From Chryseosolibacter sp044507775 (GTDB lineage Bacteria; Bacteroidota; Bacteroidia; Cytophagales; Cyclobacteriaceae), in assembly GCA_044507775.1 (NCBI GenBank), contig JBIQIY010000010.1, forward strand, positions 62,001 through 126,000: DNA of 64,000 bases, read 5' to 3'. Within the stretch, counting starts at the first letter, position 1; every line of letters begins with the position of its first letter. The translations under genes and the position numbers were made by a program. This document shows, piece by piece, positions 37,188-46,200 of the stretch. Under the pieces are notes generated by a model, which saw nothing but the letters and a program-made list of their open reading frames with translations, was not told the DNA's origin and did not search any database.

Positions 37188-37276
37188 TGCAAAAATCTAA
37201 TTTTAACGAAAACCTGATCCCCTCCATGCTCGCATGAACTTGTGAAAACCAAATAATTTCGAACCCTATTACACCT

Positions 37277-37855
37277 TTGATCAACCATAGTGATAATGAG
37301 TTGTGCCGGTTGCTGAAAGCGAACGGACAGGAGGCGTTCAGCGAAATCTACGATCGATATTGGGAACAACTATACCTGTATTCGATCAAGAGAACTAACT
37401 CAAAAGATGTTGCGTTCGAGATTACGCAGGAAATTTTTGTGTCCCTGTGGACGAAGCGAAATGAAATTGTATTTCACACTTCATTACCAGGCTACCTTTA
37501 TGCCGCAGCGCGTTATCAGGTGATCCATTATATCAAGAGCAGTAAACTGCGGGCCGACTATCTTTCAGATTTTACGGCGTTCCGTAGAAAACAAACGGAT
37601 AACTCGACCGAAGAAACTCTTCTCCTGCACGAATTGGAGAAAGCGGTGGAGAAGGGACTGGATGGTTTGCCGAAAAGATGCCAGGAGATCTTCAGGATGA
37701 GCAGGCAGGATCACAAGACCATCAAAGAGATCTCCGAACAGCTTAATATTTCGCATAAGACAGTGGAGAACCAGTTGAGCTTTGCATTAAAACATCTTCG
37801 CGTCTCGCTACATGAGTTCATGACAGTGCTATTGTTAGTCGCATTATTTTTGTAG
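37277..37855 (+). CDS. ECF RNA polymerase sigma factor (Bacteroidetes FecI-like family)
   Basis: A 192-residue sigma-70 family protein with region 2 (AFSEIYDRYWEQLYLYSI; ITQEIFVSLWTKR; LPGYLYAAARYQVIHYI) and region 4 (LPKRCQEIFRMSRQDHKTIKEI; NISHKTVENQLSFALKHLR). A short hydrophobic tail follows. It would direct RNA polymerase to the susC operon when FecR releases it. The start appears to be TTG at 37277 since no in-frame ATG precedes region 2; the ATG at 37296 is out of frame. Unlike the common arrangement, it is divergent from fecR. It converges with the GH43 gene. Confidence 0.9.
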   Translation: MINHSDNELCRLLKANGQEAFSEIYDRYWEQLYLYSIKRTNSKDVAFEITQEIFVSLWTKRNEIVFHTSLPGYLYAAARYQVIHYIKSSKLRADYLSDFTAFRRKQTDNSTEETLLLHELEKAVEKGLDGLPKRCQEIFRMSRQDHKTIKEISEQLNISHKTVENQLSFALKHLRVSLHEFMTVLLLVALFL

Positions 37856-37941
37856 CGTTCCGATCTTACCTACGCTGCCAAAATCAAGGGAGTCGGGATA
37901 ATCATTAACTCACTACACGGATCTGTCCCTTTGTGCTCTAA

Positions 37942-39414
37942 TCAGGGAGTTTTAAAATTCCATTTCGAATTATCACTGTTCACGTCAAATTTTACAAGAG
38001 CCGGAGTGCTATCCCCGGAAGAAACAAGGGCCAACTTTTCCTCAGACCCGGGAACTACCTTCGGCATTATTCGATACGTTCCATCGGTGAGTTGATCAAT
38101 TTTCCATAACTGCTCTGGTGCTCCGGTAAAAGCAGGAACGGTAATCACGCGCGCATCGGCCGTCGCAGCTAATATCCGGTCAGTTCCTGCTATCGCGATC
38201 TTATAATAGGGGGCGCCCAAATATCCACTTGAGTCAGGAGCAGCGGTGACAGTCCATCTTTGATGCGGGCGGGCCATATAATCGCCTATTCTTGCATCAA
38301 TGTTCCCGGCAGGCCGCCATGTGTCAATTACATCGGCTAATTCCTGCGATGGAACTGGCTTGACGGGCTCATCGTTGCTGCGGTTAAATCCGCGAATGCC
38401 ACCCGCCGTTCTTACGGGATCAACGGCGAGCTCCAATGCATATCCTCGTCGCTCCGATTCAATCAAATGTGTTCCTTCTTTAATATTTTCACCCGCAACG
38501 GGCCATCCATTTTTCCAAAGTAACGGGCGGATCCCTAACCCGCTGCGACCACCCTGGTCTAAGTCGGCTTCATAATGAAGAGACATTTTTTCGACGCCGT
38601 CCTCGATAACTATCCGCCCAAAATGGCCGGGACCTATAAGTCTTCCGCGGGTGGCAGCAACCATTTTTCCACCGCCTTCGAGCATGGTCCTTCCCACGTT
38701 ATCGATGAAAGGTCCTGTCACGTTTTTGGAACGCCCGACGACTATATTGTATGTGGAATTAGATCCATCGCAGCAACTGCCATGGGTTGCAAGCAGATAG
38801 TACCACCCATCGCGATAAGCCAGGACGGTGGCTTCACACGCGATGGCCACATCGACCGGTTCACTTCCTTTCACCAGCCCGCCCGTTGCAGGGTCCAGTT
38901 CTACAACGCGGCTGAATCCAAAATAAGTGCCATACGAGAGCCAAAGGCGCCCGGTAGTCGGATCAAGCATGAAGCCTGGATCGATTGCATCGCATTCTTC
39001 ATAGCCATCGGATGTGGCGACTACAACCGGTTCGCTATATTTAAAATCCGGCGAACCCGGATCAAGCGTCTTGTTCCACATGGTGAGTATGGCACCTTTG
39101 TGATTGCTGCTGCCACCGGTTGCGCCATACGCTATCAGGTAGCGGTCACCAATTTTTATTGCATCGGGAGCTGCTCCACCCCCGGGTCGAACACCACCCC
39201 TATTCCACTTCCATCCGTCATTGGAAATCAGTCCGCCTCCACCTGTGCCGAATGTGTAAAATTTACCGTCACACTCAACGATCGTTGATGGGTCATGAAT
39301 AAAAGGATTTCCAATCTGCGCTGTTGCTGTATCGGTTATCAATACCAATACTGCCCCCAAGGCAATCAGATACATCTTTTTTACTGGCATCATTATTAGC
39401 TTCGGCTTCATCAT
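37942..39414 (-). CDS. secreted GH43-family glycoside hydrolase
   Basis: A 490-residue exported enzyme with a five-bladed beta-propeller of the GH43 arabinanase type. FIHDPSTIVECDGKFYTFGT gives the catalytic-base Asp, DAIDPGFMLDPTTGRLWLSY the pKa-modulating Asp, and AIACEATVLAYRDGWYYLLA the acid Glu. GSCCDGSNSTYNIVVGRSK matches the CCxGxxSTYNIxVGRS block of endo-1,5-alpha-L-arabinanases. A C-terminal RICIN-like or lipocalin-like beta domain (residues about 380-490) may bind carbohydrate. The signal peptide is MYLIALGAVLVLITDTATAQ, so the true start may be Met14 at 39375. It lies 31 bp after the jelly-roll gene and probably shares its operon. Confidence 0.87.
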   Translation of the reverse strand: MMKPKLIMMPVKKMYLIALGAVLVLITDTATAQIGNPFIHDPSTIVECDGKFYTFGTGGGGLISNDGWKWNRGGVRPGGGAAPDAIKIGDRYLIAYGATGGSSNHKGAILTMWNKTLDPGSPDFKYSEPVVVATSDGYEECDAIDPGFMLDPTTGRLWLSYGTYFGFSRVVELDPATGGLVKGSEPVDVAIACEATVLAYRDGWYYLLATHGSCCDGSNSTYNIVVGRSKNVTGPFIDNVGRTMLEGGGKMVAATRGRLIGPGHFGRIVIEDGVEKMSLHYEADLDQGGRSGLGIRPLLWKNGWPVAGENIKEGTHLIESERRGYALELAVDPVRTAGGIRGFNRSNDEPVKPVPSQELADVIDTWRPAGNIDARIGDYMARPHQRWTVTAAPDSSGYLGAPYYKIAIAGTDRILAATADARVITVPAFTGAPEQLWKIDQLTDGTYRIMPKVVPGSEEKLALVSSGDSTPALVKFDVNSDNSKWNFKTP

Positions 39415-39445
39415 AGTGTCGATTCCTTAAATAGACAGGCAGTTC

Positions 39446-40204
39446 CTATTCATAACTTATATTGAAGTTCTTTACAGGCGATCCTTTTTCGTCCAGAAAG
39501 CGGACGGAGAAGTTGCAGAAACCCGGGCCGTTTATGACGGCACCACGGATGATGTTCTTTCCCTTTTTGAGCGTCAGCAGTGCCGAGGTGACATTATCTA
39601 CAATCATATCCCTGTCACCCGAGAGTGTAAGGACCTCCTTGCCATTCAACCAAAACATGCCTCCTGAATTGACTCCGGCAGTCATTCTGACATTATTGAT
39701 TTCTTCTGAACAATTGATGACGGTGACAAGCCAGAATAGGTTACCGTATGGCGGCTTGTTTATCGCATAGGTGAAATGGTATAACGGGAAGTTAAACGTC
39801 TTGCTGTCCAGAGCATACCACTTAAGTTTCTCACCACCCACTTTCACTGTTTTGCCTCCCTTGGGAATGGCGTTGAAATCGTCAGAAAAATTGTCGGTGG
39901 ATAGTACAGTCCTCAAATATTTCTCAGTGAGAATATTATTTCGGGAAATGTCTTTCCTGATGGGTTCCAGCACGAGCCAACGTTGAATAAATCCCTTATC
40001 GTCGGGCGTCTTTTTGGCTGTCGAGGATTCTGTAAAGTGTTTGGTCAGCGTATGGGTTGTATCGCCCTTAACGGGTATGGGCGGCAAGACTACTCTTGGC
40101 CTTTGAGGGGGCGCCTGGCCGTGGACCGTATTAGCGTCTACGAGTAAGGCTGACAAGGCGACAATAGTCAGCGTTGACAACAGGGATATGTGTTTTCTGT
40201 TCAT
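39446..40204 (-). CDS. secreted beta-jelly-roll protein of unknown function
   Basis: A 252-residue exported protein (signal MNRKHISLLSTLTIVALSAL, cleavage near VHGQA). The mature part starts with a Pro-rich linker, then DKGFIQRWLVLEPIRKDIS, a segment like those found beside the PA14/jelly-roll modules of Bacteroidota esterases and glycosidases. The end (MFWLNGKEVLTLSGDRDMIV; LTLKKGKNIIRGAVINGPG) has the strand pattern of a PA14- or galactose-binding-like sandwich. No catalytic motif is visible. The start at 40204 is chosen for the signal peptide; a longer frame to 40348 adds an unlikely tail. It precedes the GH43 gene by 31 bp and may help it bind its substrate. Confidence 0.6.
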   Translation of the reverse strand: MNRKHISLLSTLTIVALSALLVDANTVHGQAPPQRPRVVLPPIPVKGDTTHTLTKHFTESSTAKKTPDDKGFIQRWLVLEPIRKDISRNNILTEKYLRTVLSTDNFSDDFNAIPKGGKTVKVGGEKLKWYALDSKTFNFPLYHFTYAINKPPYGNLFWLVTVINCSEEINNVRMTAGVNSGGMFWLNGKEVLTLSGDRDMIVDNVTSALLTLKKGKNIIRGAVINGPGFCNFSVRFLDEKGSPVKNFNISYE

Positions 40205-40485
40205 CGACAATTCTTTAGCAGTATGGGGCCATATATTATTTCTTCTTAACCAAGAATCCGGAGACGCAAGAACAAGCCAAGATGCAGCGACGAAGTCGTC
40301 CTCTACCGGATCCCTTACGGTGTATTTATTAGAATCCGGTCTAAACAAATGTATATACTACACTTACAATAAAAAAGCCCGCTTGGGCATGATCAAAGGT
40401 TTATCTTTAGGTCCTCTTGCCGTTGACCCCCGTTCCTCCAATGTTGGCGTCTTGCCTTGCAGGGCGCCCGGAGTCTTTTTTCCGT

Positions 40486-40517
40486 TTTGACGGTACACGT
40501 GCCACTATTTACCTTTG
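40486..40517 (+). promoter_or_regulatory. Bacteroidota-type promoter for the mgtC-like gene
   Basis: TTTG (40486-40489), a 20-bp spacer and TACCTTTG (40510-40517) match TTTG-N17-23-TAnnTTTG. The start codon follows at 40566. The rest of 40205-40565 is non-coding; a small GCCC/GGGC hairpin near 40377-40388 is too weak to call. Confidence 0.65.
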
Positions 40518-40565
40518 CCAACGCAAGGCGTATATTTATTGACACATTTAAGCAAAACCGTCATT

Positions 40566-41240
40566 ATGATGATTAGCTGGGAAGAAATTACGATAAGATT
40601 GGTTGTTGCCTCGCTGCTCGGTGCGGTCATCGGCATTGAGCGGGAACGAAAGGATTGGGCAGCTGGAATGAGAACGCATATGATGGTGTGTGTTGGCTCA
40701 GCACTCGCCATGATCGTGTCAGCCTATGGTTTTTTTGACATCCTGCAAGCGGAGAACGTAAACCTCGACCCTTCGCGCGTTGCCGCCCAGGTGATCAGCG
40801 GAATTGGCTTTATCGGCGCCGGAACCATTCTGTTTTTGAAGCAAGGCATCATTCGGGGACTGACTACGGCTTCAGGGCTTTGGACGGTCGCCGCAATTGG
40901 CCTTGCCGTGGGTGCTGGAATGTATTATGCAGGTGGAGTTACCACGGTCCTTGCCATTACTATTTTGTGGGTTTTGCAACCACTGGAAAGGCGACTTTCA
41001 CGAAGATTCCGGCAGCGCAATATCCGCATCGTCACAGATGCTGAATCAAGCCCTTCCCGGATACTTAAGCGAATATTACAGCTCGACGATGTGGATGTCA
41101 GCAATTTCATGTTTGATAAAGTCGAAGATGAAATTGTCATTCAGGTGCGTTTTGACGACATCAATGTGATGAAGCTGGCGGGATTAGTGGAAACGCTGCA
41201 AAAGGAGCCACACGTCAAAGAAGTTCTTTGGATGAAATGA
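40566..41240 (+). CDS. MgtC/SapB-family inner-membrane protein
   Basis: A 224-residue membrane protein. The N-terminal part has the MgtC hydrophobic signature: LVVASLLGAVIGIERERKDW, GMRTHMMVCVGSALAMIVSA, QVISGIGFIGAGTILF and IRGLTTASGLWTVAAIGLAVG. A cytoplasmic C-terminal domain (about 150-224, RIVTDAESSPSRILKRIL) is ACT-like. MgtC proteins affect magnesium homeostasis and membrane potential and inhibit the F-type ATPase in some species. ATG at 40566 is chosen over the frame start at 40515 because that one lies inside the -7 promoter element. Converges with the DUF1080 gene. Confidence 0.87.
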   Translation: MMISWEEITIRLVVASLLGAVIGIERERKDWAAGMRTHMMVCVGSALAMIVSAYGFFDILQAENVNLDPSRVAAQVISGIGFIGAGTILFLKQGIIRGLTTASGLWTVAAIGLAVGAGMYYAGGVTTVLAITILWVLQPLERRLSRRFRQRNIRIVTDAESSPSRILKRILQLDDVDVSNFMFDKVEDEIVIQVRFDDINVMKLAGLVETLQKEPHVKEVLWMK

Positions 41241-41266
41241 CGATCATGCCACGGTTCACAAGTGCC

Positions 41267-42214
41267 CTACTTCGCCGGTGTAATGACCATGTTCCGGAAT
41301 TCAATAGGTCCATGGTCGCCCTGCAGCTGGATAGGGCCGGGCTCGGCTTCGTTTGAATCCAGTGCGCCGCCGGTGATACCGGGGATTTCCTGATTGCAGA
41401 TGATGGTTTTTCCGTTGGCGACAAGGGTGAGCATCCTTCCCACGAGGGTAATGTCATAGGTTTGCCATTCACCCGGCGCCTTGGCAACCTGCTCGCTAGG
41501 CGCAATAAACCCATAAAGGCCACCGAGCTCGCCGGACAGCGGCTCTTTTCCGTGGCTATCCATGATCTGAACCTCATAACGTCCACGCAGGTATACCCCG
41601 CTGTTGCTTTCTTTTGGATATCTGAATTCAACGTGAAGTTTGAAGTCCGTATAGCTGTCATCGGTAACGAGGTTGGCACCTGACTTTGGACTGCGAAGAA
41701 CACCCTTCTCGACCACCCATTGATTTTCTCCTCCGATCGCATGCCAGCCCTTGAGTCCGCTTTCAGAAATTAGCGCAACAGGTTTGCCCCAGGCTACTTC
41801 CTTCTCTCTGCGCAGCGAAGGAGCGCGAACGCCGGTCCACGAATATCGTTTCCCATCGGGAAACACCACCGACCCTGACAAGCTTTCACCTTGGATACTG
41901 CCTTCAAAACTCATGTCGCCGGTACCCCGCTCCCACTGTGGTGGAATAGCAAAGTTGAACTTATTTCCATCCACGGTTACTTTCGATATCGGCCGTGCAC
42001 TGCCAGATACAACCACAACCTGTCCGACCAGAGTACTGTAACCGGAGTGCCGTACCTCAAGCCACCCGGGATTGTTTTTGCCCTCCATTATGATGTTGAG
42101 GTCCCACCTCCCTTCCAGCGCGTCAGCGGCGACTGCGTGGCCGCCCGCCGGAACGGCAGATGTCAATGAGATCAAACAAAAGAGGGCGAAAAGACGATTT
42201 GATGCTTTTTTCAT
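41267..42214 (-). CDS. secreted DUF1080 (3-keto-disaccharide hydrolase-like) protein
   Basis: A 315-residue exported protein with signal MKKASNRLFALFCLISLTSA. An N-terminal lipocalin-like barrel (ALEGRWDLNIIMEGKNNPGW; GTGDMSFEGSIQGESLSGSV) precedes a C-terminal DUF1080 concanavalin-like lectin/glucanase domain (about 135-315): GLKGWHAIGGENQWVVEKGV, FKLHVEFRYPKESNSGVYLR, RYEVQIMDS and GPIQLQGDHGPIEFRNMVI. DUF1080 proteins are often found in glycoside-degrading loci; some hydrolyse 3-keto-glycosides. It is on the strand opposite to mgtC, with only 26 bp between their stops. The gene belongs to the same glycan-linked neighbourhood by content, not by an operon. Confidence 0.85.
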   Translation of the reverse strand: MKKASNRLFALFCLISLTSAVPAGGHAVAADALEGRWDLNIIMEGKNNPGWLEVRHSGYSTLVGQVVVVSGSARPISKVTVDGNKFNFAIPPQWERGTGDMSFEGSIQGESLSGSVVFPDGKRYSWTGVRAPSLRREKEVAWGKPVALISESGLKGWHAIGGENQWVVEKGVLRSPKSGANLVTDDSYTDFKLHVEFRYPKESNSGVYLRGRYEVQIMDSHGKEPLSGELGGLYGFIAPSEQVAKAPGEWQTYDITLVGRMLTLVANGKTIICNQEIPGITGGALDSNEAEPGPIQLQGDHGPIEFRNMVITPAK

Positions 42215-42329
42215 TGTGTAAGGAATTAGGGCAAGTCATAAATTTACGCGCTGGCGGATGAAGTGCAAAGCGATTGGGATTTTTCAAGATGCCCGTTCCT
42301 TAAACTTACAAATAATTCCGGCGACTCAA

Positions 42330-43142
42330 TCAGTCTTTATCCTGGTCGTAGGCGAGTCCGTTGATAATCATGAAAATACCATAGCAAACTGTTCCGAGCG
42401 CAAGGATGATGAAGTAAGCATGTCCCACTTCATCGCCGATGAAGTCAAACGCTTTGTCGGTGTTCACGACATGTTCTGCGTTGCCGGTAAATGCCGCTTT
42501 GAGAAAAAAGAAGCCTATAATACCAACAATGATACCTCTCGAGCAATACCCGGCCCACGCCAGGAAATGGATGATCGCTTTAGCAGATTTGGAATAAAAA
42601 TCGATGTCGAGCCTCTCCTTATAACCGCGGGTGACACCATAAAAAAACTGCACGATCGCAGTCGCTATTACAATGATGCCGATCGCCGTGATCGCAGATG
42701 CACCCCAGGACTCTGTTAATAACTTGCTAACAAACTCGCGCTCTTCCACCGGTTCGCCATTTTGCTGGATGTTTCCTGCGCCGATAATTACTTTGACAGC
42801 GGCATAGACAATCAGCAGATCCGCAACCGTGCTCAATGCTATGCCGGACCTTTTAACGAGGCCTCCAAAATCCTTGCCGTACCCATAAGGGTCTGTAACT
42901 GTTTCATAAATGCGCCAGACCATATAGCAAGCAGTTCCCACCATGATAATCCAAAGCAGTATTTTTCCTGCAAGCGCCTCATTCAGGATTGCAAGCATGC
43001 TACTCTCATCTGCGCCACCCGAGCGTAACTTCAAAAATGACAACATCGCGATGATGCCTACACCGGCGTAGCTTAAGCCGGTAGAAATGCATCCATAAAT
43101 TGGCAGATAGTGAAAGAATGACTTATTTTTCTTCCCGGGCAT
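42330..43142 (-). CDS. DUF1206 membrane protein
   Basis: A 270-residue protein with six predicted transmembrane helices in three repeated pairs, each pair starting with a GlyTyr-Ile/Ala-Arg-like element: YGCISTGLSYAGVGIIAMLS, LVKRSGIALSTVADLLIVYA and LAWAGYCSRGIIVGIIGFFF. The pattern is DUF1206, an uncharacterised integral membrane family. It ends in acidic residues. The function is unknown. It lies between the DUF1080 gene and the large hybrid kinase, all on the minus strand with gaps near 100 bp, so it might be transcribed with the kinase, but this is not certain. Confidence 0.8.
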   Translation of the reverse strand: MPGKKNKSFFHYLPIYGCISTGLSYAGVGIIAMLSFLKLRSGGADESSMLAILNEALAGKILLWIIMVGTACYMVWRIYETVTDPYGYGKDFGGLVKRSGIALSTVADLLIVYAAVKVIIGAGNIQQNGEPVEEREFVSKLLTESWGASAITAIGIIVIATAIVQFFYGVTRGYKERLDIDFYSKSAKAIIHFLAWAGYCSRGIIVGIIGFFFLKAAFTGNAEHVVNTDKAFDFIGDEVGHAYFIILALGTVCYGIFMIINGLAYDQDKD

Positions 43143-43245
43143 GCATTAACTTATCATTTGTCTCATACTGCCACTCCTATGACATAGCACCGCGCAAGAT
43201 GGTACAAATGACAACACGTTTTGCCACGCTCTCCTCTCCGATTTC

Positions 43246-46200
43246 TCATTCTTGAACCGGAAGGCGAACTGTAAATATTGCGCCCTTACCCTCGGAGGAC
43301 CTCGCTGTCAGGGTACCATTATGGTTCTCGACAATTTTCTTACACAGGGCCAATCCAATGCCCGTTCCGCCATAGTCTTTTCGGTTATGCAGGCGGCTAA
43401 AGAGCTTAAAAAGTTGATCCGCATGAGCTTCATCAAAGCCTATTCCATTGTCTTTAAAAACAAAATTGTGGTAAAGCCTATTCTCGCCATCCCCTTTGGT
43501 ATCGGCACTTCGGTCAATTGCATACCGGATTTCGACAAGGGGATGCTTCTGGTTCTGTGAAAATTTCAAAGAATTGCCGATCAGATTACTGAATAGCTGA
43601 TGGAATTGTAGCTTGCTACATTCAATCGTCGGAAGTTCGTCTGCTAGAATGGTAGCTCCCCGCTCTTCAATAAACAGTTCAAAATCCGTTCTTACATTGC
43701 GAAGAATCTCATTCAGCTTAACTGTCTCGACTTCCCTTGCCTCATTTGATACTTTTGAATAGAGCAGCACATCCTTTATGAGGCCGGACATCCGCGCTGC
43801 AGAACTATCAATCTTGTCGAGATAAGCTTTCGCCTCTGCTTCGTGGTCCCATTTCTTTTTCACCATGTCCGAGAAAGTCTGAATTTTCCGGAGCGGTTCC
43901 TGCAGATCATGGCTAGCAACGTACGCGAACTGCATGAGCTCACTATTGCTGCGCTGCAGGTCAATATTAACAGCTTCCAATTCCTGTGTTCGTAAGAAGA
44001 CCTGTCTCTCCAACTCCTTTCTGGCATTTCTCTGAAAGGTCACGTCTCTTACGATGCCGCTCAGCTGCAGCGGAGTTCCATCCTGGCTCAGGGAGATATT
44101 TCCATTCGCCTCAATATATCTTTCCTGTTTTGTTACCGAATTAATCAACCGGTAGTCAGCTTGATACTTTCCGGCGTTGTCGGCTGTCCGCTCAACGGCG
44201 CGCATCACGCGTTCCCGGTCGTCGGGGTGCACACAGTCAATTATATCCTTCAGGTTTGCACCGGTTTTCGGCAGGCCCCACCATTCTGCCACTCGCTCCG
44301 AATAAGTTGCGTATTGGTTTTTAAGATCGATCTGCCATGTTCCAAGTTCTCCGAGTTCTATGGCATTGCTCAAATTTGATTTGGCCTCTTCAACCAGCCT
44401 TCTCGCATTGACCTGGTCGGTAACATCAATTCCTACCGCGATGATTCCAATCACATTGTCGTCCGAGTCCCTGAAAGGAGAATAAATGAAGTTCAGAAAA
44501 ACCATTTGTGGCTTCCCGAAGCGCATCAGCTGCACAGGTGTTTCACTACCTATGAAAGGTTCACCAGTCGCATAAACCTGTTGCAGAAGCTTGTCGAAAC
44601 CTTGTTCTGCAATTTCCGGCAATGCGACGGCGATCGGTTTATTTATTACTTCCTCATAAGTCCTGCCCCAAACTTCAAGTCCGCGGGAATTGACAATTTC
44701 GATTATGAATAACGGCCCGCGGAGAAGTACCGTGGGCATGGGTGACTGTAGAATCACATTGCGCAACGTTACCTCTACCTCCTTACGAATTCTGGCCAAC
44801 TGGAGCTGGGAATGAATACGAGCAACCAACTCTTTGGCCGAAAACGGTTTCACGAGGTAGTCATCGGCACCGAGTTCAAACCCTTCTATCCGCGCTTCTT
44901 CGCCGGCTCTCGCAGAAAGGAGGATAACCGGTAAATTATTGGTTTTGGGATCCGCTTTGATTGCTTTCACCAATTCTACACCATCCATGACGGGCATCAT
45001 GATATCGCTAACTACCATGTCCGGGCATTCGTTATGAATCTTTTCAAGGGCTTCTCGTCCGTTGCTCGCGGTGGTTATTTGGAATCGTCTTTGAAGAAGA
45101 TTTCGAATGTAAGTCCTCATATCTGCGTTGTCGTCTACAACGAGGATCCGCTCCAGGTCTTCTTTTCCGGATGCAGGCGCATTGTCCGCCACTTCACCCC
45201 GCTGGCCGTCCACCAGCGACGAAGCTTTTTTAACAAATGATTCAACCAGGGTCTCATCCAACCGTCCTGCACTGCCAACTACTTGTTCCTGCGGTAAATG
45301 ATCCTTCCCAGTGGGAATGGTAACAATAACTTCTGTGCCATGCCCGACCTCGCTGTTGAGGGAGACGGTTCCGCCGTGAAGCCTGACCAGTTCATTCACC
45401 AGCGATAACCCAATCCCGGTACCCTCATAAGTCCTTCCTACATTTTGGACGCGGTGAAACCGTTCAAACATCCGGGGTAGTTCATCTTTTGGAATACCCA
45501 CTCCCGTATCCTTCACCGCGAATTGAATGACCGGTCCTCGCTTTGCCAGTGAAATAAGGATCGTGCCCTTAAGTGTGTACTTAAAGGCGTTTGATATGAT
45601 ATTCAAGACGATCTTTTCCCACATCAACTTATCGACAAACACCGTGTCGCCAACAGGCTCAATGTCGATCTGGTAGGATAAGCCGGCGCTCTTCATCAGG
45701 GATGAAAAATTTGAAGCTAGTTCCCGGGTGAGCTGGGCGATATCGAGGCTCTGAAAAGATGCGCGCTCCCTGCCTGCTTCAATTCTGCTGAAGTCAAGAA
45801 GGTTGTTCACCAGCTGAAGCAGGCGCATCGCATTTCTATGGGTCGTTTCGAGCGCCGTTAGGTTTTCACTATCATCTGCCACCCCTGGCTTTTGAAGCAT
45901 TTCTTCAAGAGAACCGAGAATAAGCGTGAGCGGCGTTCGAAATTCGTGGGAAATATTGGTGAAAAACAATGTCTTTGCCCGATCGATGTCAGCCAGCGCT
46001 TTCGCCCTGGTCCGCTCCTGCTCCAGGGAACTTATAATACCTATTGCGTTGGACAAGGAGCCGGCGACCAGTTCAAGAAATGATTGGTATTCTTTGTCCA
46101 GAGCCCGTCTTGAACTAATGCCGAAGACGATAAAGTAGCGGGTAGCTGGGTCGTTGCCTTTAAGGGGAACGAGCAATGCTTCTTTTGGCGCCTCAGGCCA

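Noticed and set aside
38575..39288. 237-codon plus-strand frame opposite the GH43 gene
   Set aside because: Antisense to a well-supported enzyme with all catalytic motifs; no domain on the other strand.
40515..40565. Longer N-terminus for the MgtC-like protein
   Set aside because: It would begin inside a good -7 promoter element, and the added residues are not part of the family.
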